NCBI RefSeq assembly: GCF_002929745.1
Contig: NZ_PJIQ01000015.1
Coordinates: 1-64,000, forward strand
From: Arthrobacter sp. B1805
GTDB taxonomy: Bacteria; Actinomycetota; Actinomycetes; Actinomycetales; Micrococcaceae
Length of the DNA: 64,000 nucleotides
Reading direction: 5' to 3'
Part shown: positions 45,944 to 54,726 of the stretch, one piece after another
Layout of the letters: every line of letters begins with the position of its first letter
Position numbering within the stretch: position 1 is the first letter of the stretch
The notes under the pieces: model-generated
Databases searched by the model: none
What the model was told of the DNA's origin: nothing
Seen by the model: only the letters and a program-made list of their open reading frames with translations
Translations under genes and position numbers: made by a program

Positions 45944-46301
45944 CGGGTCCCGTTCACTGGCGGTGTCGTGTCAGCTTCCAGCTTAGGTGCTGGGCGTGTT
46001 CGGGCCGGAATGAGGCGCTGCCCTGCGGCTCGGGCCGGGAGCCGCGCACCGGCCACGCGTGACGCGCGGAAGGTACGGCGACAGGGGAAGTGACGCGTGC
46101 CGGGTGACACCCGGGACCGCGGTGACCCAAGGAGCGGCGACCGGACGGACGTCGCGGTATGCCTCGTGGACTCCCGCCCGGCTCCTCGGTTCGACGTTCC
46201 GGCGGTGAATGCGTAGACTTGTTCCTCGGTGTTGAAACACCATGATGGTTCGTGCCCTCACCGGCCCGTCCGGAGTGGAAGCTGTACCGGTTCAAAACCA
46301 A
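45944..46301. other. Intergenic region upstream of aspC and tRNA-Trp
   Basis: 358 bases between divergent units. It holds the tRNA-Trp promoter (46191-46219) and a small hairpin GGTGT-TGAA-ACACC (46228-46241) near the expected transcript start. On the minus side, TAAGCT about 40 bases before aspC may be its -10. No coding sequence is evident in between. Confidence 0.6.
46191..46219 (+). promoter_or_regulatory. Promoter of tRNA-Trp-secE-nusG unit
   Basis: TCGACG (46191-46196) and TAGACT (46214-46219) with 17 bases between. Transcription would start near 46226, about 75 bases before tRNA-Trp. Confidence 0.55.
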
Positions 46302-46374
46302 AGGGTAGTGGCGCAATTGGTAGCGCAGCGGTCTCCAAAACCGCAGGTTGCAGGTTCGAGTCCTGTCTGCCCTG
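46302..46374 (+). tRNA. tRNA-Trp (anticodon CCA)
   Basis: 73-base cloverleaf. AGGGTAG pairs with CTGCCCT through one G-T pair, discriminator G. GCGGT/ACCGC encloses CTCCAAA, giving CCA. 3' CCA not encoded. Precedes secE by 153 bases in the order conserved across actinobacteria, so the tRNA is probably processed from the secE-nusG transcript. Confidence 0.97.
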
Positions 46375-46527
46375 CGCGTGGCCTTCGCGGATGGATGGCG
46401 AAGGCACGGCAGAAACAGATCACGAAGCCCCGGCGCAGGCACAGGCCCCGCGCGGCGGTAAACATGATCAGCTGGGGGCGCCACTGGTGGTCCGGCTGGA
46501 ACACCACACAGATTGATGAGGTTGACG

Positions 46528-46785
46528 GTGACCGATACGGCTGCGAGCAGCTCCAAGGGAAGCCCCTCCGAGAAGAAGGCTCCTCAGCGCGGGTTCTTCG
46601 GGCGCATCATGCTGTTCATCCGCCAGGTCCTCGCGGAGCTCGGGAAGGTCGTCACGCCAACCCGCCGGGAGCTGGTCAGGTTCACCATCACCGTCCTCAT
46701 CTTCGTGGTCATCATGATGCTCCTCGTGACCGCTCTGGACCTCCTGTTCGGGGCCGGCGCGGTGTGGGTCTTCGGCGAGAACTGA
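46528..46785 (+). CDS. secE: Preprotein translocase subunit SecE
   Basis: 85 residues, single C-terminal membrane helix (about 48-72), preceded by the conserved amphipathic segment FFGRIMLFIRQVLAELGKVVTP (visible as RQVLAELGKVVTPTRREL). Essential part of SecYEG. GTG at 46528 is chosen because GAGG lies 7 bases before; upstream TTG and ATG codons at 46513-46518 overlap that ribosome site. Confidence 0.95.
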   Translation: MTDTAASSSKGSPSEKKAPQRGFFGRIMLFIRQVLAELGKVVTPTRRELVRFTITVLIFVVIMMLLVTALDLLFGAGAVWVFGEN

Positions 46786-46888
46786 CCCCTTCCCGGGGGA
46801 ATGCACGTTCCGGTGCCGTTGTTGTGGTGTCGGGTTGAGTACAGGCAAGCAAGACAACCCTGAAGAATGTCAGAAAGCAGGCGGCTAG

Positions 46889-47794
46889 GTGTCCGAGCAA
46901 GAACTCGAACGGCAGATCACTTCCGAAGATGGTCTGGAGAACGAGGAGTACGGAACGGAGGCGGATGTGGAAGCCTCCGACCTCGACGTGCCTGCTGACG
47001 ATTCCGAGTCGTCCGAATACCCCGCCGCAACCGATGTCGCCGCCGAGGACGGACTCCTCGCGGACGATGCGGAGGTGCAGGCCGACGAGGCCGACGCAGA
47101 TGCCGACGAGATCGTGGCGACGGCGACGGAAGCCGTCGACGAGGCCGCCGGCTCCGAGAGCGACGAGGCCGCCGCAGCGGAAGCCCCCGCGGAGGATCCC
47201 GTCGCGGCGTTCAAGGCCAAGCTCCGCCGCCAGGAGGGTGACTGGTACGTCATCCACTCCTACGCAGGCTACGAGAACCGCGTGAAGGCGAACCTCGAGA
47301 CCCGCATCCAGACCCTGGACATGGAAGATTACATCTTCGAGATCCAGGTCCCGATGGAGGAGGTCGTCGAGATCAAGAACACGACGCGGAAGATCGTCAA
47401 CCGCGTCCGCATCCCCGGTTACGTCCTGGTCCGCATGGAACTCACCGATGAGTCCTGGGGTGCTGTCCGCCACACGCCCGGCGTCACGGGATTCGTGGGC
47501 AATGCCCACAACCCGGTTCCGCTGAGCCTCTCCGAGGTGTTCTCGATGCTCGAGCACACGATCGTGCACACGGACGCGGAGTCGGGCAAGCCCGTTCAGC
47601 CGCAGTTCACGCCTGCCACCGTCAACTTCGAGGTGGGCGAGTCGGTCACCGTCAACGAGGGTCCCTTCGAGACCCTGCCTGCGACGATCTCCGAGATCAA
47701 GCACGAGTCGCAGCAGCTCGTCGTGCTCGTCTCGATCTTCGAGCGCGAGACCCCGGTCACGCTCTCGTACAACCAGGTCACCAAGATTCAGTAA
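46889..47794 (+). CDS. nusG: Transcription termination/antitermination factor NusG
   Basis: 301 residues. Residues 1-110 are an acidic, Ala/Glu/Asp-rich extension typical of actinobacterial NusG. The NGN domain begins at [19 protein letters not shown] (about 118) and the KOW domain ([18 protein letters not shown], about 250-300) closes the protein. Binds RNA polymerase and couples transcription to translation or Rho. GTG start. Confidence 0.97.
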   Translation: MSEQELERQITSEDGLENEEYGTEADVEASDLDVPADDSESSEYPAATDVAAEDGLLADDAEVQADEADADADEIVATATEAVDEAAGSESDEAAAAEAPAEDPVAAFKAKLRRQEGDWYVIHSYAGYENRVKANLETRIQTLDMEDYIFEIQVPMEEVVEIKNTTRKIVNRVRIPGYVLVRMELTDESWGAVRHTPGVTGFVGNAHNPVPLSLSEVFSMLEHTIVHTDAESGKPVQPQFTPATVNFEVGESVTVNEGPFETLPATISEIKHESQQLVVLVSIFERETPVTLSYNQVTKIQ

Positions 47795-47837
47795 AGCTTC
47801 GACGCCTCCCGGCGTGCTTGGTCGGGAAGCGCCGTCC

Positions 47838-47858
47838 GGCCATCACGCCATGATGGCC
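47838..47858 (+). promoter_or_regulatory. Hairpin in the rplK leader
   Basis: GGCCATCA and TGATGGCC around a 5-base loop, perfect 8 bp, about 60 bases before rplK. In many bacteria ribosomal protein L1 represses the L11-L1 mRNA by binding a leader structure; this is a position where such a site could lie, but the L1 consensus was not verified. Confidence 0.3.
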
Positions 47859-47916
47859 ACCACCCCGCAGGACGCTCCTGTCCCGTGGGAACGCAATGCA
47901 AGAGAAGGACCCTTTC

Positions 47917-48348
47917 ATGGCCCCCAAGAAAAGAGTCACCGGCCTCATCAAGCTGCAGATCAATGCAGGCGCCGCCAACCCGGCTCCTCCCATCGGTCCC
48001 GCGCTCGGTCAGCACGGTGTCAACATCATGGAATTCTGCAAGGCATACAACGCCGCCACGGAATCCCAGCGCGGAAACGTCATCCCCGTGGAGATCACGG
48101 TGTACGAGGATCGCTCGTTCACCTTCATCACCAAGACCCCGCCGGCAGCCGAGCTGATCAAGAAGGCAGCCGGTGTCGCCAAGGGATCCGGTACGCCTCA
48201 CACCGTCAAGGTGGCGAAGCTGACCAACGCCCAGGTCGAGGAGATCGCCACCATGAAGATGGAAGACCTCAACGCCAACGACGTCCAGGCCGCCGCGAAG
48301 ATCATCGCCGGCACCGCCCGCTCCATGGGCATCACGGTCGAGGGCTAG
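47917..48348 (+). CDS. rplK: Ribosomal protein L11
   Basis: 143 residues: [22 protein letters not shown] is split here as [19 protein letters not shown], the proline-rich N-terminal domain that also binds thiostrepton, and the C-terminal RNA-binding domain ends in [17 protein letters not shown] at 47917 follows GAAGGA; an ATG seven codons earlier overlaps the ribosome site. Confidence 0.98.
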
Positions 48349-48497
48349 TACCAGCCTCACCAACGCCCGGTCCGGCATACCCGGACAGGGCACACCACCA
48401 ATTCACAGCACGACGACGCCGCATCGCGCGGTCGACGTCGTGAGTGGCAGGGCCCAGCGCGGTCCGACGACCACGACTGCATAAGGAGAACAAGCAG

Positions 48498-49202
48498 ATG
48501 GCACAGCGCAGCAAAGCATACAAGGGAGCTGCCGCGAAGATCGAGGCGGACAAGCAGTACGCGCCCCTCGAGGCGGTAGTCCTCGCGAAGGAGACCAACC
48601 CTTCGACGTTCGACGCCACCGTCGAGGTGTCGCTCCGTCTCGGAGTGGACCCCCGCAAGGCTGACCAGATGGTTCGCGGGACCGTCAACCTTCCCCACGG
48701 CACCGGCAAGACCGCCCGTGTCCTGGTCTTCGCAACAGGCGAGAAGGCGGAAGCGGCCATTGCGGCCGGTGCTGACTTCGTCGGTTCCGACGACATGATC
48801 GAGAAGGTTTCCGGCGGCTGGACCGACTTCGACGCAGCGGTCGCCACCCCCGACCTGATGGGCAAGGTGGGACGCCTCGGAAAGATCCTCGGCCCCCGCA
48901 ACCTGATGCCGAACCCCAAGACCGGTACTGTCACGGCAGATGTGGCGAAGGCTGTCACCGACATCAAGGGCGGCAAGATCGACTTCCGCGTCGACAAGCA
49001 CTCCAACCTCCACTTCATCATCGGCAAGGTCTCCTTCGACGAGCAGAAGCTGGGCGAGAACTACGCTGCAGCGCTCGAGGAGATCCTCCGCCTGAAGCCC
49101 TCGGCTTCGAAGGGCCGCTACATCCAGAAGGCTACGGTCTCGACCACCTTCGGTCCCGGCATCTCCGTCGACCCGAACGTCACGAAGGTTTTCGCCGGAT
49201 AG
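48498..49202 (+). CDS. rplA: Ribosomal protein L1
   Basis: 234 residues. [19 protein letters not shown] and [20 protein letters not shown] are the L1 hallmarks. Forms the mobile stalk for E-site tRNA release and represses its own operon in many bacteria. AAGGAG lies before ATG 48498. The 149 bases after rplK contain small hairpins but no terminator. Confidence 0.98.
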   Translation: MAQRSKAYKGAAAKIEADKQYAPLEAVVLAKETNPSTFDATVEVSLRLGVDPRKADQMVRGTVNLPHGTGKTARVLVFATGEKAEAAIAAGADFVGSDDMIEKVSGGWTDFDAAVATPDLMGKVGRLGKILGPRNLMPNPKTGTVTADVAKAVTDIKGGKIDFRVDKHSNLHFIIGKVSFDEQKLGENYAAALEEILRLKPSASKGRYIQKATVSTTFGPGISVDPNVTKVFAG

Positions 49203-49225
49203 TTCCCTGCATCGGCATGACCCCT

Positions 49226-49255
49226 GAAGCCCCGCGGTCTGTGCCGCGGGGCTTC
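49226..49255 (+). terminator. Terminator after rplA
   Basis: 12-bp perfect stem (49226-49237 with 49244-49255), six-base loop, followed by TTCGTCGTCG. Ends the secE-rplA transcript and separates it from rplJL. Confidence 0.85.
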
Positions 49256-49315
49256 TTCGTCGTCGTGCTGCGGCACAGTGCCTGGCAGCTCCGAGTTCGG
49301 GCGCCGATTTGGTAG

Positions 49316-49495
49316 GGATCGGTGAGTCCCGTAGTCTTTAACTACCAAAGACCGTCGGTCGGTCCACCTCCACTTTCCAGCAGTGCACCCGTGCGCGGCG
49401 GGGAAGAAGGAGCAGGATCCGAAAGTTCCCGTGAGGGACGGCCTACGCAGGTGAACGAAGCTCCTCTCCATGGGTTGTTGCCCGTGTCGAGCAAA
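49316..49495 (+). promoter_or_regulatory. rplJ (L10) leader
   Basis: Untranslated region before rplJ, rich in paired segments and containing GCCTACGCAGGTGAACG, which resembles actinobacterial L10 leader RNAs. CATGGG/CCCGTG (about 49469-49486) forms a hairpin just before the attenuator. L10-(L12)4 is known to bind such leaders and repress rplJL. No coding sequence in this 364-base gap. Confidence 0.55.
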
Positions 49496-49527
49496 GCCCC
49501 GTGCATCTGCGCGGGGCGTTTTTTATT
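49496..49527 (+). terminator. Attenuator directly upstream of rplJ
   Basis: GCCCCGTGC pairs with GCGCGGGGC (one T-G pair) around ATCT, followed at once by GTTTTTTATT, a complete intrinsic terminator 40 bases before the rplJ start. A full terminator between a leader and its gene implies conditional termination. Confidence 0.85.
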
Positions 49528-49566
49528 GGAGCTGGAAAGCCGGCGCATATCCCCGGAAGGAGGGTT

Positions 49567-50166
49567 ATGGCAACGCCAACAAAGGTTTCTGCAGTGGACG
49601 AGATCACTACCGATTTCAAGGATTCCACCGCTGCTGTCCTGACCGAATACCGCGGGCTCACTGTTGCTCAGCTCAAGGAACTGCGCCGTGCCCTTGGCGC
49701 GGACAACAAGTTCTCCGTCGTCAAGAACACCTTGACCGGCATCGCGGCTAAGGAAGCCGGCATCGACGCGTTCGATGGCCAGCTCTCCGGACCCACCGCG
49801 ATCGCCTTCATCAAGGGTGACGCCGTTGCTGCGGCCAAGAGCCTCACGGATTTCGCGAAAGCCAACCCGAAGCTCGTCATCAAGACTGGAATCTTCGAGG
49901 GCAAGCCCCTCAATGCATCCGAGGTCGTTGCCCTGGCAGCCCTCGAGTCGCGCGAACTCCAGCTCGCCCGGGTGGCCGGTGTCCTCAAGGCGCCGATGTC
50001 CGCCCTGGCTCGTACCGTCGATGCATTGCGCATCAAGCTCGAGGAGGAGAGCGGCGCTGCACCTGCAGCCGACGCTGATGCTCCTGCTGCCGAGGAAGGC
50101 GCTGCTCCCGCAGAGGCCACCGCGGAGGCTCCCGCCGAGGAAGCCGTAGCACCCGAAGCGAACTAG
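49567..50166 (+). CDS. rplJ: Ribosomal protein L10
   Basis: 199 residues. AVLTEYRGLTVAQLKELRR is the 23S RNA-binding N-terminus; the helix that binds L7/L12 dimers is near 150-170. A C-terminal Ala/Glu/Pro-rich tail (about 175-199) is longer than in E. coli. Strong ribosome site GGAAGGAGG at 7 bases. Confidence 0.98.
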   Translation: MATPTKVSAVDEITTDFKDSTAAVLTEYRGLTVAQLKELRRALGADNKFSVVKNTLTGIAAKEAGIDAFDGQLSGPTAIAFIKGDAVAAAKSLTDFAKANPKLVIKTGIFEGKPLNASEVVALAALESRELQLARVAGVLKAPMSALARTVDALRIKLEEESGAAPAADADAPAAEEGAAPAEATAEAPAEEAVAPEAN

Positions 50167-50223
50167 TTTCCCTTCGATCCACACACTCCGGTGCAGAGCA
50201 CCACTAAAGGAAGGACGCCTCCC

Positions 50224-50604
50224 ATGGCGAAGCTCACCAACGAAGAGCTCATTGAAGCTTTCAAGGAACTGTCCATCATTGAACTCTCGGACTTCGTAAA
50301 GCTGTTCGAGGAGACCTTCGATGTCACCGCTGCTGCTGTTGCAGTTGCAGGCCCCGCCGGTGGCGGAGCCGGCGAAGCCGCCGAAGAGGAGCAGACCGCA
50401 TTCGACGTCATCCTCGAGGCTGCCGGCGACAAGAAGATCGCAGTGATCAAGGAAGTCCGCGCGCTCACCTCGCTGGGCCTGAAGGAAGCCAAGGACGTTG
50501 TCGACAGCGCTCCCAAGGCCGTCCTCGAGGGTGCAACCAAGGAAGCCGCAGAGAAGGCCAAGGAGTCCCTCGAGGCTGCCGGCGCCACCGTTACCCTCAA
50601 GTAA
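50224..50604 (+). CDS. rplL: Ribosomal protein L7/L12
   Basis: 126 residues. N-terminal dimer domain [20 protein letters not shown], Ala/Gly hinge near 38-55, C-terminal factor-binding domain with [20 protein letters not shown] and TVTLK end. Four or six copies recruit translation factors. AAGGAAGGA upstream; 57 bases after rplJ in the same unit. Confidence 0.98.
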   Translation: MAKLTNEELIEAFKELSIIELSDFVKLFEETFDVTAAAVAVAGPAGGGAGEAAEEEQTAFDVILEAAGDKKIAVIKEVRALTSLGLKEAKDVVDSAPKAVLEGATKEAAEKAKESLEAAGATVTLK

Positions 50605-50650
50605 CACCTTTCTGCCGACGGGGCGGCTCGCGCCGCGTCCGCTGCAGTCC

Positions 50651-50686
50651 GAAAGAGCCCCGCTTCTCGCGAAGCGGGGCTCTTTC
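50651..50686. terminator. Terminator between rplL and thiolase
   Basis: 16-bp perfect stem (50651-50666 with 50671-50686), loop TCGC, then TCGTCG; on the minus strand it lies after the thiolase stop. Serves both converging genes. Confidence 0.92.
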
Positions 50687-50719
50687 GTCGTCAGGCGTGC
50701 AGGAGGACGGGTGGACCTG

Positions 50720-51919
50720 TCAACGCCACAGCAACAGGGCTTCGCCCTGGCCGCCGCCCCCGCAGAGGCTGACGGCAGCCTTCCCGCTGCCGCGACGCGC
50801 GAGTTCCATCGCCGCATGCAGGGCGAGCCGCGCGCCCGAGGCTCCGATCGGGTGACCGAGGGCGATCGCACCGCCGTGTATGTTGCATTTCTCGAGCGGA
50901 TAGTCGAGGTCCTTCAACGACTGCACGGCCACGGAGCCGAAGGCTTCATTGATCTCGATGAAGTCGAGGTCCGTCGTGGCCCAGCCCGCTCGGGAAAGTG
51001 CCTGCCGGATGGCGGCGGACGGCTGGGAGTGCAGGGTGTTGTCGGGGCCGGCGACCTGGCCCGGCCGTCCGACGACGGCCAGCACGGGCAGGCCGGCTTC
51101 CTCCGCGTAGGAGCGCGTCGTCACGACGAGCGCAGCGGCACCGTCAGACAGCGGAGATGAATTGCCCGCCGTGATGGCGCCGTCGGGATTGAATGCCGGG
51201 CGCAGCTTCGCGAGCGATTCGACCGTCGTCGCGGGCCGTATCCCCTCGTCCGCTGTCAGCACGACGTCGTCGCCCTTGCGCTGCGGAACGGTGACCGGGA
51301 TGATCTCCTCCACCAGCACGCCGTCATCCGTTGCCGCGGCCGCGCGCTGGTGCGAAGCCGCGGCGACCGTGTCCTGGGCTGTGCGGTCGATCTCGAGGCG
51401 GACGTTGCCGCGTTCGGTCGATGCTCCCATCGAGTCGCCGTCGAAGGCGTCGGTGAGCCCGTCGTGTGCCACCGCGTCGAGCGCCTGGACGGACCCGTAG
51501 GTCCAGCCCTGGCGTGAGCCGGGCAGCAGGTGCGGCCCCCTGGTCATCGATTCCTGCCCGCCCGCGACGACGACCCGCGCTTCACCGCCGCGGATCAAAC
51601 GGGCGGCGTCGATCACGGCCGTGAGCCCCGACAAGCAGACCTTGTTCACGGTGACTGCGGGGACGTTCCAGGGGATGCCCGCCCTGACCGCGGACTGCCG
51701 TGCGGGGTTCTGGCCGCACCCGGCCTGGACGACGTGGCCCATGATGACGGCGTCCACCACAGCGGGTTCGACACCTGCCCGGTCGAGCGCTCCTGCGATG
51801 GCGAGGCCGCCGAGTTCGACGGCCGTGAAGGAGGCAAGCTGCCCGTTGAGGCGCCCGAGGGGTGTGCGGGCGCCTCCGACGATGACGACGTCATCGGGGG
51901 TCGGCGTGGGTGTCGCCAT
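50720..51919 (-). CDS. Acetyl-CoA C-acetyltransferase (thiolase)
   Basis: 399 residues. Cys95 in VNKVCLSGL is the acylated nucleophile; NIHGGAIALGHPIGASG and SLCGGGGQG bring the catalytic His and second Cys. Condenses or cleaves acetoacetyl-CoA. ATG at 51919 is preferred (GAAAGAGAG upstream), six codons after a possible ATG at 51937. Next to idi, but without mevalonate genes in view, so a direct isoprenoid role is only suggested by position. Confidence 0.93.
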   Translation of the reverse strand: MATPTPTPDDVVIVGGARTPLGRLNGQLASFTAVELGGLAIAGALDRAGVEPAVVDAVIMGHVVQAGCGQNPARQSAVRAGIPWNVPAVTVNKVCLSGLTAVIDAARLIRGGEARVVVAGGQESMTRGPHLLPGSRQGWTYGSVQALDAVAHDGLTDAFDGDSMGASTERGNVRLEIDRTAQDTVAAASHQRAAAATDDGVLVEEIIPVTVPQRKGDDVVLTADEGIRPATTVESLAKLRPAFNPDGAITAGNSSPLSDGAAALVVTTRSYAEEAGLPVLAVVGRPGQVAGPDNTLHSQPSAAIRQALSRAGWATTDLDFIEINEAFGSVAVQSLKDLDYPLEKCNIHGGAIALGHPIGASGARLALHAAMELARRGSGKAAVSLCGGGGQGEALLLWR

Positions 51920-52005
51920 GGCGGAACTCTCTTTCATCGTTGAAATGGTGCCGCTACCAGATTAGGCGTTGTCGAGCCCGCGCTCTTGCGATGGGAGAAC
52001 CGGGA

Positions 52006-52614
52006 TCACCGGTGCGTGCGTGGTCCCGGCCCGTCGGCGCCCTGCGGGTACAGCAGGGGCAGCTGCAGGGTCAGCCAGGGGCTGAAAGCCCACGGTGTTG
52101 CGGTGACGGCGCGGACGAGCTCGCCGGCGTCGACCCACTGGAAGTCCATGACTTCTGCGGGCAGGGGATCGACGGCACTGCCCGCGACAGCCGTGTAGAC
52201 CGGGCAGATCTCATTCTCGACGATGCCCGACGCGTCGACCGCCCGGTACCGGAAGTCCGGCAGGGCAGCCCGGATGTCGCGGACGGAGAATCCGAGTTCC
52301 TGGGCGGCCCGCCGGTCCACGGCATCCTCGAAGGACTCGCCCGGAGCGGGATGCCCGCAGAACGAATTGGTCCAGACGCCGGGCCAGGCCTTCTTGCCGA
52401 GCGCGCGGCGCGTCACGAGGATGCGCCCCGTGTCGTCGTACACGTGCGCCGAGAAGGCGAGGTGGAGGGGGGTGTCGAGCGTGTGGACCGTCGCTTTGTC
52501 GTGGGTGCCGAGCGGTGTGCCGTCCTCGGCGAGCAACACCACGACCTCCGGGAGGGCGGCCGAGCCGCTGCCTCCGACCGCGCCGGGGTGCATGGTTCCT
52601 GCTTCGCTCGCCAT
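52006..52614 (-). CDS. idi: Isopentenyl-diphosphate delta-isomerase, type I
   Basis: 202 residues. Nudix-fold isomerase with active-site Cys86 (WTNSFCGHP) and Glu in VENEICPVY (131-139); metal ligands at HLAFSAHVYD. Converts IPP to DMAPP, the starter for CrtE. ATG at 52614 has GGAAGAGAG upstream. Divergent from crtE-crtB-crtI, with an inverted repeat between them. Confidence 0.95.
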   Translation of the reverse strand: MASEAGTMHPGAVGGSGSAALPEVVVLLAEDGTPLGTHDKATVHTLDTPLHLAFSAHVYDDTGRILVTRRALGKKAWPGVWTNSFCGHPAPGESFEDAVDRRAAQELGFSVRDIRAALPDFRYRAVDASGIVENEICPVYTAVAGSAVDPLPAEVMDFQWVDAGELVRAVTATPWAFSPWLTLQLPLLYPQGADGPGPRTHR

Positions 52615-52636
52615 CGTGACTCTCTTCCGCTGGTGG

Positions 52637-52676
52637 TCCGTCCGATCGTCCGCCGGTGGTCGGACCATCGGACGGA
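52637..52676. promoter_or_regulatory. Inverted repeat between idi and crtE
   Basis: TCCGTCCGAT (52637-52646) and ATCGGACGGA (52667-52676) are perfect complements, 20 bases apart. Nested GGTCCG (52635-52640) and CGGACC (52661-52666) can pair too. Could be an operator or alternative hairpins in the idi leader. Confidence 0.45.
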
Positions 52677-52758
52677 GTACGGCGGGGCCGGGCGAGGGGC
52701 CCGGCTGCGGCCGCGAGCGTTGTCGTCAGCGGCCTCTTATCCGTTGTTTACTTTACCT

Positions 52759-53826
52759 ATGGACATGGACACTCTGCTGATCGAGCCTGCCGGGCTCGAG
52801 CAGGTCGAGGGTGCCCTGCTGCGGTTCTTCGAGGAGTCGAAGAACCGGGCCGCGAAGATCGGACCCGGGTACCACTCCCTGTGGGAGACCCTCGAGCGCT
52901 GCACGGCGGGCGGTAAGCGCTTCCGTCCCCGCATGGTGATGTCCGCGTACCAGATGCTCGGAGGCCGGGACCTCGGCAACGCCGCCGAAGTGGGCGCCGC
53001 CTTCGAACTGCTGCATACGGCGCTGATCGTGCACGACGACGTCATTGACCGCGACTTCATCCGTCGGGGCGTCCCCAACGTCTCCGGTCGCTACCGCGCC
53101 ATCGCGGAGGCCGCCGGTGCCTCGCCGGACGAGGCCCGGCATGTGGGCTTCTCGGCGGGAGTGGTCGCCGGTGACCTCGCGCTCTCCAACGCGTACCGGC
53201 TGCTGGAGCGCGTCGAAGCCGCTCCCGCGACCAAGCGGCGCCTCGGCGAGATCCTCGACGAGGCCGTCTTCGCGGCTGCCGCTGGAGAGTTCCTGGACAT
53301 CGAGACCTCGCTGGACCCCGCGATGCCGCCGCTCGAAGCCATCGTCCACATGGCCAGGCTCAAGACGTCGGTGTATTCCTTCGAGGGGCCGCTGCAGGCC
53401 GGAGCGGTCCTCGCGGGTGCGGAGGAGGAGGTCATCGTGCGGCTGGGTGATTTCGGGCGCGACGCCGGTATCGCCTACCAGATCGCGGACGACCTGCTCG
53501 GTGTGTTCGGGAACGAGACGCGCACGGGGAAGACGAACTGGGGGGATCTACGCGAGGGCAAGCGCACGGCGCTCATGTCCTACGTGTCGGCGCGTCCGGA
53601 ATGGGACAGCATCTCCTCGCTGGTCGGCAGACCTTCGATGTCGGCCGCCGACGCCGACTACGTGCGCGGGATCCTCGTCGACAGCGGCGCCAGGGACTAC
53701 TCGGCCCACCTCGCCTCCGAATACGCGGCACGTGCGCGTACCCACCTCGACGCCGGCGTCATGCCTCCGGCGCTGCGGGCCGCGCTCGGTCCCGTGGTGA
53801 CGGCCGTCGTGGACAGGGTGCGCTGA
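52759..53826 (+). CDS. crtE: Geranylgeranyl diphosphate synthase
   Basis: 355 residues, all-helical prenyl synthase. First aspartate motif HDDVID (92-97), second DDLLG near 240 (YQIADDLLGVF). Makes GGPP for phytoene synthesis. The ATG at 52759 (second ATG two codons on) lacks a Shine-Dalgarno; TTTACT ends six bases before, suggesting a leaderless message. First gene of crtE-crtB-crtI. Confidence 0.93.
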   Translation: MDMDTLLIEPAGLEQVEGALLRFFEESKNRAAKIGPGYHSLWETLERCTAGGKRFRPRMVMSAYQMLGGRDLGNAAEVGAAFELLHTALIVHDDVIDRDFIRRGVPNVSGRYRAIAEAAGASPDEARHVGFSAGVVAGDLALSNAYRLLERVEAAPATKRRLGEILDEAVFAAAAGEFLDIETSLDPAMPPLEAIVHMARLKTSVYSFEGPLQAGAVLAGAEEEVIVRLGDFGRDAGIAYQIADDLLGVFGNETRTGKTNWGDLREGKRTALMSYVSARPEWDSISSLVGRPSMSAADADYVRGILVDSGARDYSAHLASEYAARARTHLDAGVMPPALRAALGPVVTAVVDRVR

Positions 53827-54726
53827 GTGGGCGTCGACGCTTCCCTCGCCCGCTACAACGCGGCAGCGCTCAAGGCTTCGGCGGGTGTCATCCGCTGCTA
53901 CTCGACGTCCTTCGGCATGGCCTCCCGCATTCTCGATCGCACCACCCGCAGCCATATCGAGGCCGTGTACGCGCTGGTGCGCGTGGCGGACGAGGTCGTC
54001 GACGGCGCGGCTGCGGGGGCAGGCATACCTCCGGGCGGCGTCGAGAAGCTCCTCGATGACCTCGAGCGGGAGACGGAGGCTGCGATGGGCGCGGGCTACA
54101 GCGCCAACCTGGTGGTCCACGCTTTCGCGGTCACCGCCCGGGAGACGGGCATCGGGGTGGACCTCACGCGGCCGTTCTTCGCCTCGATGCGGGCCGACAT
54201 CAGCCAGAGCGAGCACACCCAGGAGTCCTTCGACCTGTACGTGTACGGGTCCGCGGAGGTCGTCGGGCTGATGTGCCTGCGGGCGTTCCTCGTCGGACAC
54301 CGCGTGACCGCCGACGAGGAGGCCGTCCTGGTGGACGGAGCGCGGCACCTGGGTGCGGCCTTCCAGAAGATCAACTTCCTGCGGGACCTGGCGGAGGACT
54401 TCTCGACACTCGGGCGCAGCTACTTTCCCGGGATACGCCCCGAAAGCTTCACCGAGGCGGACAAGCTCCGCCTCCTGGACGACATCGACGAGGACCTGCG
54501 CATCTCGGCGGCAGCGCTTCCGGGCCTCCCGGCGACGCCGCGCCGCGCTGTCGCCCTCGCCCAGGGCCTGTTCACCGAACTCGCCGTCAGGCTGCGCGCC
54601 ACCCCGGCGCACGAGCTCCTTCGGGCACGGATCCGGGTCCCCAACCCGGTCAAGGCCCGCATCATGGCGAAAGCCTTCACCGGCCGCGCGGTACCGGCAC
54701 TCGCCGCGCAGGAGAGGACGGCATGA
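53827..54726 (+). CDS. crtB: Phytoene synthase
   Basis: 299 residues. DEVVD (55-59) and NFLRDLAEDF (about 183-192) are the two aspartate-rich motifs of squalene/phytoene synthases. Couples two GGPP head to head. GTG start directly follows the crtE stop (TGAGTG), and its end overlaps crtI by ATGA. Confidence 0.96.
   Translation: MGVDASLARYNAAALKASAGVIRCYSTSFGMASRILDRTTRSHIEAVYALVRVADEVVDGAAAGAGIPPGGVEKLLDDLERETEAAMGAGYSANLVVHAFAVTARETGIGVDLTRPFFASMRADISQSEHTQESFDLYVYGSAEVVGLMCLRAFLVGHRVTADEEAVLVDGARHLGAAFQKINFLRDLAEDFSTLGRSYFPGIRPESFTEADKLRLLDDIDEDLRISAAALPGLPATPRRAVALAQGLFTELAVRLRATPAHELLRARIRVPNPVKARIMAKAFTGRAVPALAAQERTA

Noticed and set aside
44711-46093. 460-codon frame antisense to aspC
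   Set aside because: aspC has its full PLP motif set on the other strand.
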